Assembly (NCBI RefSeq): GCF_011927625.1
Contig: NZ_JAATIZ010000003.1
Span: 496,001-560,000, forward strand
Direction of reading: 5' to 3'
Source: Paenalcaligenes hominis
GTDB lineage: Bacteria; Pseudomonadota; Gammaproteobacteria; Burkholderiales; Burkholderiaceae_B
Length of the DNA stretch: 64,000 nt
Shown one piece after another: positions 37,229 through 46,793 of the stretch; within the stretch, counting starts at the first letter, position 1, and each line of letters opens with the position of its first letter. Both the position numbers and the translations under genes were made by a program. The notes under the pieces were generated by a model. The model was not told the origin of the DNA and did no database searches. It worked only from the letters and a program-made list of their open reading frames with translations.

Positions 37229-38014
37229 TTACTCGTACATGCCAGGGGTAACACAGTTAAACCCAGCATCCACGTGTGTGATTTCACCCGTAATGCCCGC
37301 TGCTAAGTCAGATAGTAGGAAAGCGGCCGTATTGCCTACGTCTTCAATAGTGACATTACGACGTAACGGTGCATTTTGCTCGACAAACTTTAAAATATGA
37401 CCGAAGTCTTTGATGCCACTGGCTGCCAAGGTTTTAATCGGCCCAGCTGAAATACCATTGGCACGAATGCCATGTGCACCCAGTGATACCGCTAAATAGC
37501 GTACAGAGGCCTCGAGAGCAGCTTTGGCTACACCCATGGTGTTGTAGTTGGGCACGGCTTTTTCTGCGCCTAAGTACGTTAAGGTTAAAACAGAACTAGA
37601 ACGACCTTTCAGCATAGGCAGTGCTGCTTTAGCGAGTGCAGGAAAACTATAAGCTGAAATATCATGGGCGATGGCAAACGCTTCGCGCGATAGGCCATCA
37701 AGAAAATCACCTGCAATGGCTTCGCGGGGTGCAAAACCAATCGCATGCACTAAACCATCTAGGCTATCCCAGTGTGTTTGTAAGGTAGTGATGGCATCAG
37801 TGATTTGCTGGTCTTCTGCGACATCTAGGGGAATAACAATGTCTGAGCCGAGCTCTGCCGCCAAGCTGGCCACGCGTTCTTTAAAGCGCTCGCCTACATA
37901 GGTAAGAGCAATTTCTGCGCCTTGCGCTTTACAGGCTTGGGCGATACCGTAAGCAATGGACCGGTTTGAAATAACGCCAGTAATTAATATGCGTTTACCG
38001 CTTAGAAAAGCCAT
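37229..38014 (-). CDS. fabI: Enoyl-ACP reductase (NADH), FabI
   Basis: This 261-residue short-chain dehydrogenase carries out the last reduction of each fatty-acid elongation cycle and is a classical triclosan and isoniazid-type target. The cofactor-binding [11 protein letters not shown] is at residues 13-23, and the catalytic Y-N-T-M-G-V-A-K (Tyr-x6-Lys, FabI spacing) is near 155. The reading frame extends nine codons upstream, but [13 protein letters not shown] is the family start, and AAAGGA precedes it. mltD lies upstream on the same strand. Confidence 0.96.
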   Translation of the reverse strand: MAFLSGKRILITGVISNRSIAYGIAQACKAQGAEIALTYVGERFKERVASLAAELGSDIVIPLDVAEDQQITDAITTLQTHWDSLDGLVHAIGFAPREAIAGDFLDGLSREAFAIAHDISAYSFPALAKAALPMLKGRSSSVLTLTYLGAEKAVPNYNTMGVAKAALEASVRYLAVSLGAHGIRANGISAGPIKTLAASGIKDFGHILKFVEQNAPLRRNVTIEDVGNTAAFLLSDLAAGITGEITHVDAGFNCVTPGMYE

Positions 38015-38048
38015 ACTAAAAATTCCTTTTATACTCGTCAATCGTTAA

Positions 38049-39434
38049 TTAGCCACGCGTAGGGCCAGGCAAGCGCAGGCGCGCCCCAGGGGCAAGTCGG
38101 CTCGATTTTAGATTATTTAGCTGCTGTAGTGTAGAAACCGTTGTGTTGTAGCGGCGGGCGATGCTGTAGAGGGTTTCGCCTTTCTTTACCGTGTGGCTTC
38201 GGGTTGCAGCGGTATTGGCTTGAGTGGTGGCGCGTGAACGTTCTGCAGCAGTGGGTGTAATCGTGGTGGGTAAAGCAGGGGTTTCGTTAAGCGCTGCAAT
38301 TTGAGTGCCGAGCGGATCGGCTTGAATAGCGTCTTGGGCAGCGACCAACAAGGTTTGAGTTGCTTTAACTGTGGATTGTTTAGCACTGATACCATTAATA
38401 GAGCGCAGTTGGCTTAGGCTCATGCCATAGCGTTTTGCAATCGTGGCATAGGTTTCACCCGGTTTAGGGTTGTAAATGTCCCATTTGCTTAGTCGGCCTT
38501 GGTAACGCTTGATGTTTTCCTGAAAGATATCGGCTTTATTAGCGGGTAATAATAGCGTGACATTGGTAGTGGGCGTGGTGCTGCGATTATAAGCGGGGTT
38601 AAGGAAGCGAAAGTCATCCAAAGACATTTCCGCCAGCTCGGCGGCAACCTCGAGATCAATTTGTTGCGAGTGCGCAATTGCAGTGAAATAGGGCTCGTTT
38701 TGCACTAAAGGCAAAGCAATATTGTACTGTTGGGGATTAGTAATAATGTTTTTAATGGCTTGCAGTTTTGGTACGTAGTTGCGAGTTTCATCGGGCATAC
38801 GTAAAGCTAAGTAATCCGTGCCTAGGCCTTCTTTGGTGTTTTTGTCTACCGCGCGTAAGACAGAACCTTGACCCCAGTTATACGAAGCCAATGCCAAGTA
38901 CCAGTCGCCTTGCAGTTCGTATAAGTATTGTAGATAGTCCAGCGCTGCATTGGTGGATGCCACGGGGTCTCGGCGTTGATCTAGCCACCAGTTTTGCTCG
39001 AGATTGAAATCTTTGGCTGTGCCAGGGACAAACTGCCATAACCCGGACGCATGCGCTTTAGAGTAGGCTTCAGGGTTGTAGGCGCTTTCTACAAAGGGCA
39101 ACAGGGCCAGTTCCGTAGGCATACCACGGCGCTCTAGTTCATCTACGATATGGTAGAGGTATTTGCTGGCGCGCTCGCTCATGACAGTGACAGAGCGGGC
39201 ATTGTTGGCGTAATAGTTTGTCCAGTAATCGACCAGATCCGTGCGTAAGTTGGGAATGGCATAGCCACGACGGATGCGATCCCACATGTCTTTTGGGGGA
39301 TGGGTTAAGTCGATAGTACGGGATGTATCGGCAGCAATTTGAGGGCCTGCTGGGGACCGAGCTTGTTGGTTATTAGTGGCGCAGCCGGCTAACACCATCA
39401 ACAAGCTTACTAGTAAAAGGCGTAGTAAGTTCAT
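38049..39434 (-). CDS. mltD: Membrane-bound lytic transglycosylase D
   Basis: This is a 461-residue lipoprotein that cleaves peptidoglycan glycan chains. The signal peptide ends in L-A-G-C with lipidated Cys18. The SLT domain has catalytic Glu116 in P-F-V-E-S-A-Y-N-P and continues with S-G-L-W-Q-F-V-P-G-T-A. Two LysM domains follow, at about residues 325-370 (PKPGETYATIAKRYG) and at the C-terminus (VKKGETLYSIARRYN). The ATG at 39434 lies 4 nt after the gloB stop. The frame extends upstream into gloB, but that start would lose the lipoprotein signal. Confidence 0.93.
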   Translation of the reverse strand: MNLLRLLLVSLLMVLAGCATNNQQARSPAGPQIAADTSRTIDLTHPPKDMWDRIRRGYAIPNLRTDLVDYWTNYYANNARSVTVMSERASKYLYHIVDELERRGMPTELALLPFVESAYNPEAYSKAHASGLWQFVPGTAKDFNLEQNWWLDQRRDPVASTNAALDYLQYLYELQGDWYLALASYNWGQGSVLRAVDKNTKEGLGTDYLALRMPDETRNYVPKLQAIKNIITNPQQYNIALPLVQNEPYFTAIAHSQQIDLEVAAELAEMSLDDFRFLNPAYNRSTTPTTNVTLLLPANKADIFQENIKRYQGRLSKWDIYNPKPGETYATIAKRYGMSLSQLRSINGISAKQSTVKATQTLLVAAQDAIQADPLGTQIAALNETPALPTTITPTAAERSRATTQANTAATRSHTVKKGETLYSIARRYNTTVSTLQQLNNLKSSRLAPGARLRLPGPTRG

Positions 39435-39438
39435 GGCT

Positions 39439-40248
39439 TTAAGCGTTATTTTTCCATTCTCGTAGTTGCGCAAATACCTCCGTATCGGTCGATGCACGAC
39501 GAGAACCGTATTGAGATGCGCTTAATTGTACCGCTGGAATATGAGTGCGTAAAAAGGGATTAATACGTAATTCTAGGCCAATAGAGCTAGGCAATGTAGG
39601 CTGGTGGTTGGCACGTTGTGCTGCCGCCTGTGTGTAATAGGCGTGCAACGCTGAGTTATCTGGCTCCACCTCTAGGGCCCAGTTTAAGTTAGCTAAGGTG
39701 TATTCGTGAGCACAGCATACCAAAGTCTGGGGGGGTAAAGCTGTAATTTTGTTTAACGAACCTAGCATCTGAGCTGCTGTGCCTTCAAAAAGCCGTCCGC
39801 ATCCCCCTGAAAAAAGGGTATCACCACAAAATAAAAATGGTTCGTTGGTATCGCTGTAACCAAAGTAGGCCACATGACCTTTAGTGTGGCCCGGTACCGT
39901 CAGCACGCGCAGCTCTACGCCTAGCTCTGATAAATAAATGGGATCTTGATCGTGCACCGCCTGAGTCCGCTGCGGTATGGTTTCATTAGCAGGCCCATAC
40001 ACAGGGAGATCAGGATAGGCCTGTACGAGCTCTGTAATGCCGCCCACATGATCGTGGTGATGGTGAGTAATCAGTAATGCCGTTAACTGTAATGAATGTT
40101 GCTTTAGATAGGAAAGCACTGGCTGGGCGTCGCCTGGGTCAACCGCGACCGCGTATTGTTGGTTGTGGAGTAGCCAAATATAGTTATCATTAAATGCGGG
40201 GATGGCTTTAAGCTGTAAGTCTGAGGATTGGGAAAATTGATAGGTCAT
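39439..40248 (-). CDS. gloB: Hydroxyacylglutathione hydrolase (glyoxalase II)
   Basis: This is a 269-residue metallo-beta-lactamase-fold enzyme that hydrolyses S-lactoylglutathione in methylglyoxal detoxification. The metal motif T-H-H-H-H-D-H is at residues 61-67. Further ligands are in V-P-G-H-T-K-G-H, F-C-G-D-T-L-F-S-G-G-C-G-R, and C-A-H-E-Y-T. It is divergent from a methyltransferase gene, a widespread gloB-rnhA neighbourhood. Confidence 0.95.
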   Translation of the reverse strand: MTYQFSQSSDLQLKAIPAFNDNYIWLLHNQQYAVAVDPGDAQPVLSYLKQHSLQLTALLITHHHHDHVGGITELVQAYPDLPVYGPANETIPQRTQAVHDQDPIYLSELGVELRVLTVPGHTKGHVAYFGYSDTNEPFLFCGDTLFSGGCGRLFEGTAAQMLGSLNKITALPPQTLVCCAHEYTLANLNWALEVEPDNSALHAYYTQAAAQRANHQPTLPSSIGLELRINPFLRTHIPAVQLSASQYGSRRASTDTEVFAQLREWKNNA

Positions 40249-40265
40249 GGCAAGGAGTAAAAAAA

Positions 40266-41042
40266 GTGATTGAACACGAAGAACTGGCTGACTTAAACCA
40301 ATGGCTATGGAGTGAGTCAGGTCGGTATGTACGTTCGTGGGAGCAGCGCTATATTAGCCGACTGCTACGTCAGGTGTTTGGGTACCATGCAGTGCAAATA
40401 GGCCTACCCGAATGGGATTTCATGCGCCATAACCGTATTTTGCATAAGTGGTCTAGTACCCAACACGAACCGTGTCAGCCTACGACTTATGCCATGGTGA
40501 TGTGTGCCGCAGAACACCTGCCTTTTGCTAATGAAAGCCTAGACCTTTTAGTTTTACCTCATACGCTAGAAACATCAAGTGATCCTCATCAGGTTTTACG
40601 CGAAGTCGAACGAGTTTTAGTGCCCGAAGGCTCGGTGGTAATCAGTGGTTTTAACCCGTGGAGCATCTGGAGCCTAGCAGATCGCTTGCCGGGCCTAGAA
40701 CAGCATTTGCCTATCCAGCCATCGCTGCATTTATCGCCGTGGCGTGTGGCCGACTGGTTAGAGCTTTTGTCTTTTGAGATGACCGATCAAGTATTTGGCG
40801 GTTACGGTCCTTTATGTGGACAACGAAAATGGATACGCCGTTGGTACTTTATGGAAAAATGGGGTGCTAGAATGTGGCCGGTGCTTGGTGGTTTATATGT
40901 ATTTAAAGCAAAAAAACGGGTCAATCAAATAACGATGGTGGGTTTAGATTGGTCTAAAGCACGTCACGGCATAATGCGTCCTAACGTAGCCGTCACCAAA
41001 CCACAAATGAATCAATCAAAATCAACACAACTAAAACCATGA
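40266..41042 (+). CDS. Class I SAM-dependent methyltransferase
   Basis: This 258-residue protein starts at GTG with AAGGAG 8 nt upstream. Its methyltransferase core contains [18 protein letters not shown] (the UbiE/type-11 post-II motif) and [11 protein letters not shown]. The usual glycine-rich SAM motif I near residues 45-55 is weak (A-V-Q-I-G-L-P). The gene between gloB and rnhA is conserved in many proteobacteria, but its substrate is not known to me. Its stop overlaps the rnhA start by 4 nt (ATGA). Confidence 0.85.
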   Translation: MIEHEELADLNQWLWSESGRYVRSWEQRYISRLLRQVFGYHAVQIGLPEWDFMRHNRILHKWSSTQHEPCQPTTYAMVMCAAEHLPFANESLDLLVLPHTLETSSDPHQVLREVERVLVPEGSVVISGFNPWSIWSLADRLPGLEQHLPIQPSLHLSPWRVADWLELLSFEMTDQVFGGYGPLCGQRKWIRRWYFMEKWGARMWPVLGGLYVFKAKKRVNQITMVGLDWSKARHGIMRPNVAVTKPQMNQSKSTQLKP

Positions 41043-41476
41043 AAGACGTTTCAATTTGGACTGACGGGGCTTGTAAAGGTAACCCGGGTGTAGGTGGCTG
41101 GGGTGCACTGCTTATTTATGGCAAGCATCGTAAAGAAATTTATGGCGGCGAGCCAAACACCACGAACAACAGAATGGAGTTAACGGCGGTGATCGAAGCC
41201 TTAGCTTTACTAAAACAGCCTTGCGTGGTTCATGTGTATACCGATTCAGTCTATGTACAAAAGGGCATGAAAGAATGGATTCATGGTTGGAAGCAACGCC
41301 AATGGCGTACGGCTTCAAAGCAACCGGTGAAAAATGCCGATCTCTGGCAGCAATTAGATCAGTTAAGTCAGCAACACCAATTACAATGGCATTGGGTCAA
41401 AGGCCATGCGGGTGATGCTGGCAATGAGCGTGCAGATCAGCTGGCAAATTTAGGTGTAGAACAAATAACGGCATAA
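41039..41476 (+). CDS. rnhA: Ribonuclease HI
   Basis: This is a 145-residue RNase H that removes RNA from RNA:DNA hybrids. The catalytic acids are visible: Asp in [12 protein letters not shown] (residue 9), Glu in N-R-M-E-L-T-A, Asp in Y-T-D-S-V-Y-V, and Asp in the C-terminal N-E-R-A-D-Q-L-A. The basic handle region ([10 protein letters not shown]) is present. dnaQ normally follows rnhA directly; here a two-gene efflux system lies between them. Confidence 0.97.
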   Translation: MKDVSIWTDGACKGNPGVGGWGALLIYGKHRKEIYGGEPNTTNNRMELTAVIEALALLKQPCVVHVYTDSVYVQKGMKEWIHGWKQRQWRTASKQPVKNADLWQQLDQLSQQHQLQWHWVKGHAGDAGNERADQLANLGVEQITA

Positions 41477-41486
41477 TGGGGATGGT

Positions 41487-42575
41487 ATGAAAAAGAGGCT
41501 GTGGTGGGTGCTGGTGGTTTTGGCAATAGGGCTAGGGCTTATTTATTGGGGAGCCCGGTATTTAGCGGCTGACTTAACATCCGCTCCCAGCACAGCCGCC
41601 CAAGCCGCGACGCCAGCACAAGCTGAGCGCGTCCAAGTCGAGGTCGCGCCAGTGCGTACACAACGCTTAGCTCAACAGGTCACGGCTGTGGGCTCGTTAC
41701 TTGCAAAAAATGCGGTGGTTTTACGTGCTGAAACCTCGGGACGTATTGCTCACATTCAATTCGAGGAAGGCAGCCCTACAAAAAAAGGAACAGTACTGGT
41801 GCAGCTTGACACGGATTTATTACAGGCTGAACTCCAACAGGCCCAAGCCAATTTACAGTTGGCACAAAGCCGAGCTCGCCGTGCTCAGCAATTAAGCCGC
41901 GAAGGGTTTATTAGTGCTCAGGCTTTGGATGAATCTACTAGCGAACACAGTGTTGCTTTAGCGCAGGCCAATATCATTAAAACGAAAATTGAAAAAAGCC
42001 AAATCATGGCTCCTTTTGACGGGGTGCTAGGCTTACGCCATGTATCGGTAGGTGATTACGTCAATATGGGTACAGAAATTGTGGCCTTAGCTTCTATCGA
42101 AGATCTACAGGTGGATTTTCGCGTTCCCGAGCAGTACCTGTCTCAAATTCAAGTGGGCACGCCCATTCATTTGCGTTTAGATGCTCAGCCTGATACCCAG
42201 TTCTTAGGCCAAGTCAATGCGATCAGCCCGATGATTGATGAACAAGGGCGTGCCGTGGTGTTACGGGCTCATGTGCCTAATCCCGAACTAAAAATGCGGC
42301 CTGGGCAGTTTGCCCGCTTAACGATTGATCTTGCCGAGGAGGAGGCCTTAATGGTGCCAGAAACGGGGCTGTCTCCGTCTGGGCAGGCTCAATATGTGTA
42401 CCGTTTGCATGGTGATGACGCCGTAGAGCGTGTCGAGGTGGTTGTAGGCACCCGCAAAGACGGTTGGGTTCAAGTCCAAGGTCTAGAGCCTACCGATGTG
42501 GTGTTGACCTCTGGCTTACAAAAAGTACAAACGGGAACATTGGTGCGTTACGACACCAAGCCCGTCCAACCCTAA
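41487..42575 (+). CDS. RND efflux periplasmic adaptor subunit (membrane fusion protein)
   Basis: This 362-residue adaptor has an N-terminal membrane anchor (about residues 5-27), a split lipoyl/biotinyl domain (V-L-R-A-E-T-S-G-R-I-A-H-I and A-P-F-D-G-V-L-G), a short coiled-coil hairpin (about 110-165), and beta-barrel and membrane-proximal domains. It links an RND pump to an outer-membrane channel. The RND gene starts 9 nt downstream. No TolC-type gene is adjacent, so a channel encoded elsewhere is needed. Confidence 0.92.
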   Translation: MKKRLWWVLVVLAIGLGLIYWGARYLAADLTSAPSTAAQAATPAQAERVQVEVAPVRTQRLAQQVTAVGSLLAKNAVVLRAETSGRIAHIQFEEGSPTKKGTVLVQLDTDLLQAELQQAQANLQLAQSRARRAQQLSREGFISAQALDESTSEHSVALAQANIIKTKIEKSQIMAPFDGVLGLRHVSVGDYVNMGTEIVALASIEDLQVDFRVPEQYLSQIQVGTPIHLRLDAQPDTQFLGQVNAISPMIDEQGRAVVLRAHVPNPELKMRPGQFARLTIDLAEEEALMVPETGLSPSGQAQYVYRLHGDDAVERVEVVVGTRKDGWVQVQGLEPTDVVLTSGLQKVQTGTLVRYDTKPVQP

Positions 42576-42584
42576 GAAACGATC

Positions 42585-45500
42585 ATGCGCATTTCCCATT
42601 TTTGCATCCGTCGTCCGGTATTTGCCACGGTGCTGTCGCTATTAATTGTATTGGTAGGCTTGATTTCCTACGAACGCTTAAGTGTGCGCGAGTACCCAGC
42701 CATTGACGAGCCTGTTGTTTCCGTTATTACTAATTATAAGGGGGCTTCGCCCGAGGTAATTGAGTCACAAGTGACCAAACCCCTCGAAGATCAGTTATCG
42801 GGGATTGAAGGGGTAGATGTGATGACCTCACGCAGCCGTTCTGAACGCAGCTTAATTAATATTAAATTTAATCTAAGCCGTAGTCCGGATGCGGCAGCAG
42901 CAGATGTACGAGACAAAGTCTCACGAGCGCGTCGTTTTTTACCTGATGAGGTAGACGAACCCGTCATTAACAAAGTCGAGGCCGACTCGACGCCTATTAT
43001 TTATATTGGCGTCAATATGGGGCAGCTGTCACCCATTGATGCCTCTGATTATATTAATCGTTATATTAAAACGCGTTTATCCGTATTGCCTGGTGCTGCC
43101 GAAATACGTGTCTTTGGCGAGCGGTTGCCAGCGATGCGTATCAATATTGATCGGGCACGTTTAGCAGGGCTTAATTTAACGGTCCAAGACATCGAAGAGG
43201 CCTTACGTAAACAAAACGTCTTGATTCCCGCCGGGCGTATTGAGTCGCAACTGCGTGAGTTTTCTGTTGTTTCCTCTACAGACCTTCAAACCGTTGAGCA
43301 GTTTCAACAGATCATCGTAGCGCACCGCAATGGTTTTCCAGTACGACTGGGTGATATGGCCACCATTGGCATTGCCGCAGCAGAGGAGCGCGTATTGGCC
43401 CGTTTTAACGGGGGCGATAGCTTAACCATAGGGGTAACCAAACAGTCCACGGCTAACCCCTTAAATTTATCTAAAGCGGTACGCGCCGAAGTCGAGCAAA
43501 TCAACCAAAATTTGCCGGGTGGCATGACGTTAAGCATTTCGTATGACAGCTCAATTTTTATTCAAAAGTCGATTGATGCTGTGTACAAGACCATCATCGA
43601 GGCCACGCTACTTGTGACCTTGGTCATTTTGTTTTTTTTACGCAATATACGTGCCAGCTTAATTCCTATTGTCACCATTCCCGTTTCCTTGATTGGCGGC
43701 CTAGGCATTATGTATGCGTTTGGCTTTTCGATTAACACCTTAACCTTATTGGCAATGGTATTGGCGATTGGTTTGGTGGTAGATGATGCCATTGTGGTGT
43801 TAGAAAACGTATTTAGGCATATAGAAAATGGCATGGGGCGTGTGCAAGCCTCTTTTTTAGGGATCCAAGAAATCGGTGGTGCGGTCATTGCCATGACGTT
43901 AACCCTCGTCGCTGTCTTTGCGCCGTTGGCATTTGCTACGGGCCGGACAGGGCGTTTGTTTATCGAATTTGCGCTCACCTTAGCCGGTGCCGTGTTTGTC
44001 TCTGGTTTTGTAGCGTTGACGTTAACACCGATGATGTGCGCTGTATTGCTGCGTCCTCATCATCGGCCAGGGCGTCTTTACTTGCTGATTGAAGGGTGGT
44101 TAAACAAGTTAACATTCGCCTACCGACGTGCGTTAATCGCAGCATTACGCTATCGCAGCTGGGTGCTGATTTTTGGCTTAGCAGTGGCGGTAGGCAGTGG
44201 TTTTTTCTTTAGTATTATCAAAGGCGAGTTGGCCCCTGTCGAAGACCGCGGCGTCATTTTTGGCATAGTAAGCGCCCCTGAAGGCGCCACCTTGGAATAC
44301 ACCTTGCAAAGCGTCAAGCAAATCGAAGGCATGTACGCCCAGTTGTCCGAAGCGGAAGGCTATCAAGCGGTGATTGGTTTTCCTACCGTCACCGATTCCT
44401 TTGCTATTTTACGTTTAAAGCCTTGGGAAGAACGCGAGCGTAGTCAACAACAGATTGCCCGCGCCTTACAGCCTCAGTTTTCATCACTGCCTGGGGTGCG
44501 TGCTTTCCCCACCAACCCGCCGTCGTTTGGACAGCGCGCTACCTCTAAGCCCGTAGAGTTTGTCATTATGAGCCAAATGCCCTATGCGGAATTAGCTCAA
44601 GTGGTCGATACCTTTACACAACAACTGCGTAACTACCCCGGCTTACAAAATATTGATACGGATTTACGCTTAAATACGCCCGAGCTACGTGTAGAGATGG
44701 ACCGCGACAAAATGGCCGATTTAGGTTTAGATGTGAGTACCGTGGGGCGCACTTTAGAATCGTTATTGGGTGGTCGCCAAGTCACTCGTTTTGAAGACGA
44801 GGGTGAGCAATACGATGTCATCGTACAGGTCGACAAGCCATTTCGCTCTCGTCCTGATGATATTTTAGATATCTACGTACGCAGTGATACGGGGGAAATG
44901 GTGCCGTTGGGGGCCTTTTTAAGCGTCCATGAAAGCGTTTCGCCCCAATCCTTAAACCACTTTAATCGTTTGCGTGCCGTTATTGTTCAAGCCGCAGTTG
45001 CACCAGGTTATGCATTAGGCGAGGTCTTGGACCACATGCAGCAAGTGGCTGCAGATACGCTTCCTCCCACAGTGCAAACCGATTTAGATGGGCAGTCGCG
45101 CGAGTTCCGCGACTCTTCTGGCAGCATGTATTTTATTTTCGTGATGGCCTTAGTATTTATTTACTTAGTGCTTGCCGCGCAGTTTGAAAGTTGGCGCAAT
45201 CCTTTTATTATTATGTTGTCCGTTCCTTTGTCCATGACAGGGGCTTTATTTGCTTTATGGCTGAGCGGCGGTACTTTATCTATTTACAGCCAAATTGGCT
45301 TAGTGACATTGGTTGGCTTAATCACCAAACATGGTATTTTAATTGTCGAGTTCTCTACCCAACTCCGTGATCAGGGCATGAGCCTTTATCACGCCGTGGT
45401 ACGCGCCTGCGAAATGCGATTGCGTCCTATTTTAATGACGACGGGTGCGATGGTGCTAGGTGTGATCCCATTAGCTTTTTCCACGGGGGCGGGCTCAGAG

Positions 45501-45629
45501 AGTCGCCAACAAATTGGCTGGGTGTTAGTAGGCGGCCTCAGTTTCGGAACGCTTTTAACCTTATTCGTTGTGCCTGCCGCCTATACCTTAATTGCGGCAA
45601 AAGCCAAACCGCGCCAATCCTCCTCTTAG
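42585..45629 (+). CDS. RND efflux transporter permease, HAE1-like
   Basis: This 1014-residue inner-membrane proton-driven pump has 12 predicted helices with two large periplasmic loops. TM4 contains the proton-relay aspartates in G-L-V-V-D-D-A-I-V-V-L-E-N, and the N-terminal segment F-I-R-R-P-V-F-A-T-V type (here FCIRRPVFATV) is standard. Loop landmarks include G-A-S-P-E-V-I-E and P-G-A-A-E-I-R-V-F-G. The sequence is nearer to the MdtB/MexK-like branch than to AcrB by general appearance, but substrate specificity cannot be predicted. It lies between rnhA and dnaQ. Confidence 0.93.
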   Translation: MRISHFCIRRPVFATVLSLLIVLVGLISYERLSVREYPAIDEPVVSVITNYKGASPEVIESQVTKPLEDQLSGIEGVDVMTSRSRSERSLINIKFNLSRSPDAAAADVRDKVSRARRFLPDEVDEPVINKVEADSTPIIYIGVNMGQLSPIDASDYINRYIKTRLSVLPGAAEIRVFGERLPAMRINIDRARLAGLNLTVQDIEEALRKQNVLIPAGRIESQLREFSVVSSTDLQTVEQFQQIIVAHRNGFPVRLGDMATIGIAAAEERVLARFNGGDSLTIGVTKQSTANPLNLSKAVRAEVEQINQNLPGGMTLSISYDSSIFIQKSIDAVYKTIIEATLLVTLVILFFLRNIRASLIPIVTIPVSLIGGLGIMYAFGFSINTLTLLAMVLAIGLVVDDAIVVLENVFRHIENGMGRVQASFLGIQEIGGAVIAMTLTLVAVFAPLAFATGRTGRLFIEFALTLAGAVFVSGFVALTLTPMMCAVLLRPHHRPGRLYLLIEGWLNKLTFAYRRALIAALRYRSWVLIFGLAVAVGSGFFFSIIKGELAPVEDRGVIFGIVSAPEGATLEYTLQSVKQIEGMYAQLSEAEGYQAVIGFPTVTDSFAILRLKPWEERERSQQQIARALQPQFSSLPGVRAFPTNPPSFGQRATSKPVEFVIMSQMPYAELAQVVDTFTQQLRNYPGLQNIDTDLRLNTPELRVEMDRDKMADLGLDVSTVGRTLESLLGGRQVTRFEDEGEQYDVIVQVDKPFRSRPDDILDIYVRSDTGEMVPLGAFLSVHESVSPQSLNHFNRLRAVIVQAAVAPGYALGEVLDHMQQVAADTLPPTVQTDLDGQSREFRDSSGSMYFIFVMALVFIYLVLAAQFESWRNPFIIMLSVPLSMTGALFALWLSGGTLSIYSQIGLVTLVGLITKHGILIVEFSTQLRDQGMSLYHAVVRACEMRLRPILMTTGAMVLGVIPLAFSTGAGSESRQQIGWVLVGGLSFGTLLTLFVVPAAYTLIAAKAKPRQSSS

Positions 45630-45646
45630 ACATTCACCGATTAATT

Positions 45647-46360
45647 ATGCGACAAATAGTTTTAGATACAGAAACCACAGGCTTAGACCCCGATGATGGC
45701 CACCGTTTAGTGGAAATTGCTGGCGTGGAAATCGCCAATCGGCAGCTAACAGGCAGTCATTTGCATTTATATGTAAATCCTGGTCGTGATTCCGACCCAG
45801 AGGCCTTAGCTGTACATGGTTTAACTACCCAATTTTTGGCCGACTACCCCCCCGTTGAAGACGTGATTGATCAAATTATTCAGTATGTATCAGGCGCTGA
45901 AGTCATTATTCATAATGCACCGTTTGATACGAAATTTCTGAATGCGGAATTTGTCCGGTTTGGCTACAAGCCTTTTACCGATTACTGCGGCAAGATTACG
46001 GACTCATTAGTGCATGCCCGAGAGCTGCATCCAGGGAAACGTAATAATCTTGATGCATTATGTGATCGCTATGGTATTTCTAACGAGCACCGTGTATTGC
46101 ACGGGGCTTTACTTGACTCGGAGCTTTTAGCCGATGTGTGGCTAGCCATGACACGCGGCCAAGAAAGCCTATTGATGAGCTTTGGCGGCAGCAATGAGAA
46201 CCAGACCGACGATACCGAACACCTAAGCTTTGACGCGAGCTCGTTGCCTGTTATTTATGCCAGCGAACACGATTTGACCGAGCATAAACACTATCTGGAT
46301 AACCTAAGTGCCAGCAATAAGGCGCCCACCTTGTGGACGACCTTAGAGCAAAAAGACTAG
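45647..46360 (+). CDS. dnaQ: DNA polymerase III epsilon subunit (proofreading exonuclease)
   Basis: This 237-residue DEDDh exonuclease proofreads for the replicase. Exo I D-T-E-T-T-G is at residues 7-12 (Asp7, Glu9), Exo II is H-N-A-P-F-D-T-K-F-L-N (near 90), and Exo III epsilon is H-G-A-L-L-D-S-E with His and Asp (near 155). The C-terminal tail would bind the alpha subunit. The last bases overlap the stop codon of the convergent ridA gene (shared CTAG). Confidence 0.96.
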   Translation: MRQIVLDTETTGLDPDDGHRLVEIAGVEIANRQLTGSHLHLYVNPGRDSDPEALAVHGLTTQFLADYPPVEDVIDQIIQYVSGAEVIIHNAPFDTKFLNAEFVRFGYKPFTDYCGKITDSLVHARELHPGKRNNLDALCDRYGISNEHRVLHGALLDSELLADVWLAMTRGQESLLMSFGGSNENQTDDTEHLSFDASSLPVIYASEHDLTEHKHYLDNLSASNKAPTLWTTLEQKD

Positions 46361-46773
46361 CGTTCTGGCACCACAGCAGTGGCTTCTATTTCAATGCGAA
46401 AGTCAGGCAAAGCCAGTTGGCTGACGCCAAGCAGTGTATTGGCAGCAGGGGTATGGCCTGCGTAAAAGTCGTTAAGCAATGCACTGAGACCCATTACGTC
46501 TTCGGTGGTGTGGTTAACCAAATACGTACGTAAACGCACAATATCAGCTGGTGTTGCCCCGACCTCGGCAAGCACCGCTTTAAGGTTCGCTAACACATAG
46601 GGGGCTTGCCCCAAAATAGAATCGCCTCCTTGAACTACATACTGAGCATCCCACGCCACTTGTCCTGCTAGGTGGACGGTGTTGCCGCCACGTTGCAGCA
46701 CCGCATGGGAAAAGCCGAAAGAGGTGGAGTTATAAAGCTGTGCGGGGTTAATGGGGGTAGTTGTATGCGTCAT
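46357..46773 (-). CDS. RidA/YjgF/Rid family protein
   Basis: This 138-residue Rid-family protein is preceded by the kyn genes. It has the family core with V-H-L-A-G-Q-V-A-W-D and the C-terminal E-I-E-A-T-A-V-V-P-E-R. In RidA proper, an Arg in this last strand hydrolyses enamine/imine intermediates; here the corresponding position is occupied by the E-A-T-A-V segment, and the call is therefore only to the wider family. The reading frame extends 15 codons upstream into kynA; the ATG at 46773 is preferred. Placement after kynA suggests it handles reactive by-products of the tryptophan pathway. Confidence 0.85.
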   Translation of the reverse strand: MTHTTTPINPAQLYNSTSFGFSHAVLQRGGNTVHLAGQVAWDAQYVVQGGDSILGQAPYVLANLKAVLAEVGATPADIVRLRTYLVNHTTEDVMGLSALLNDFYAGHTPAANTLLGVSQLALPDFRIEIEATAVVPER

Positions 46774-46793
46774 AACACATCTCGTTATAAGAG

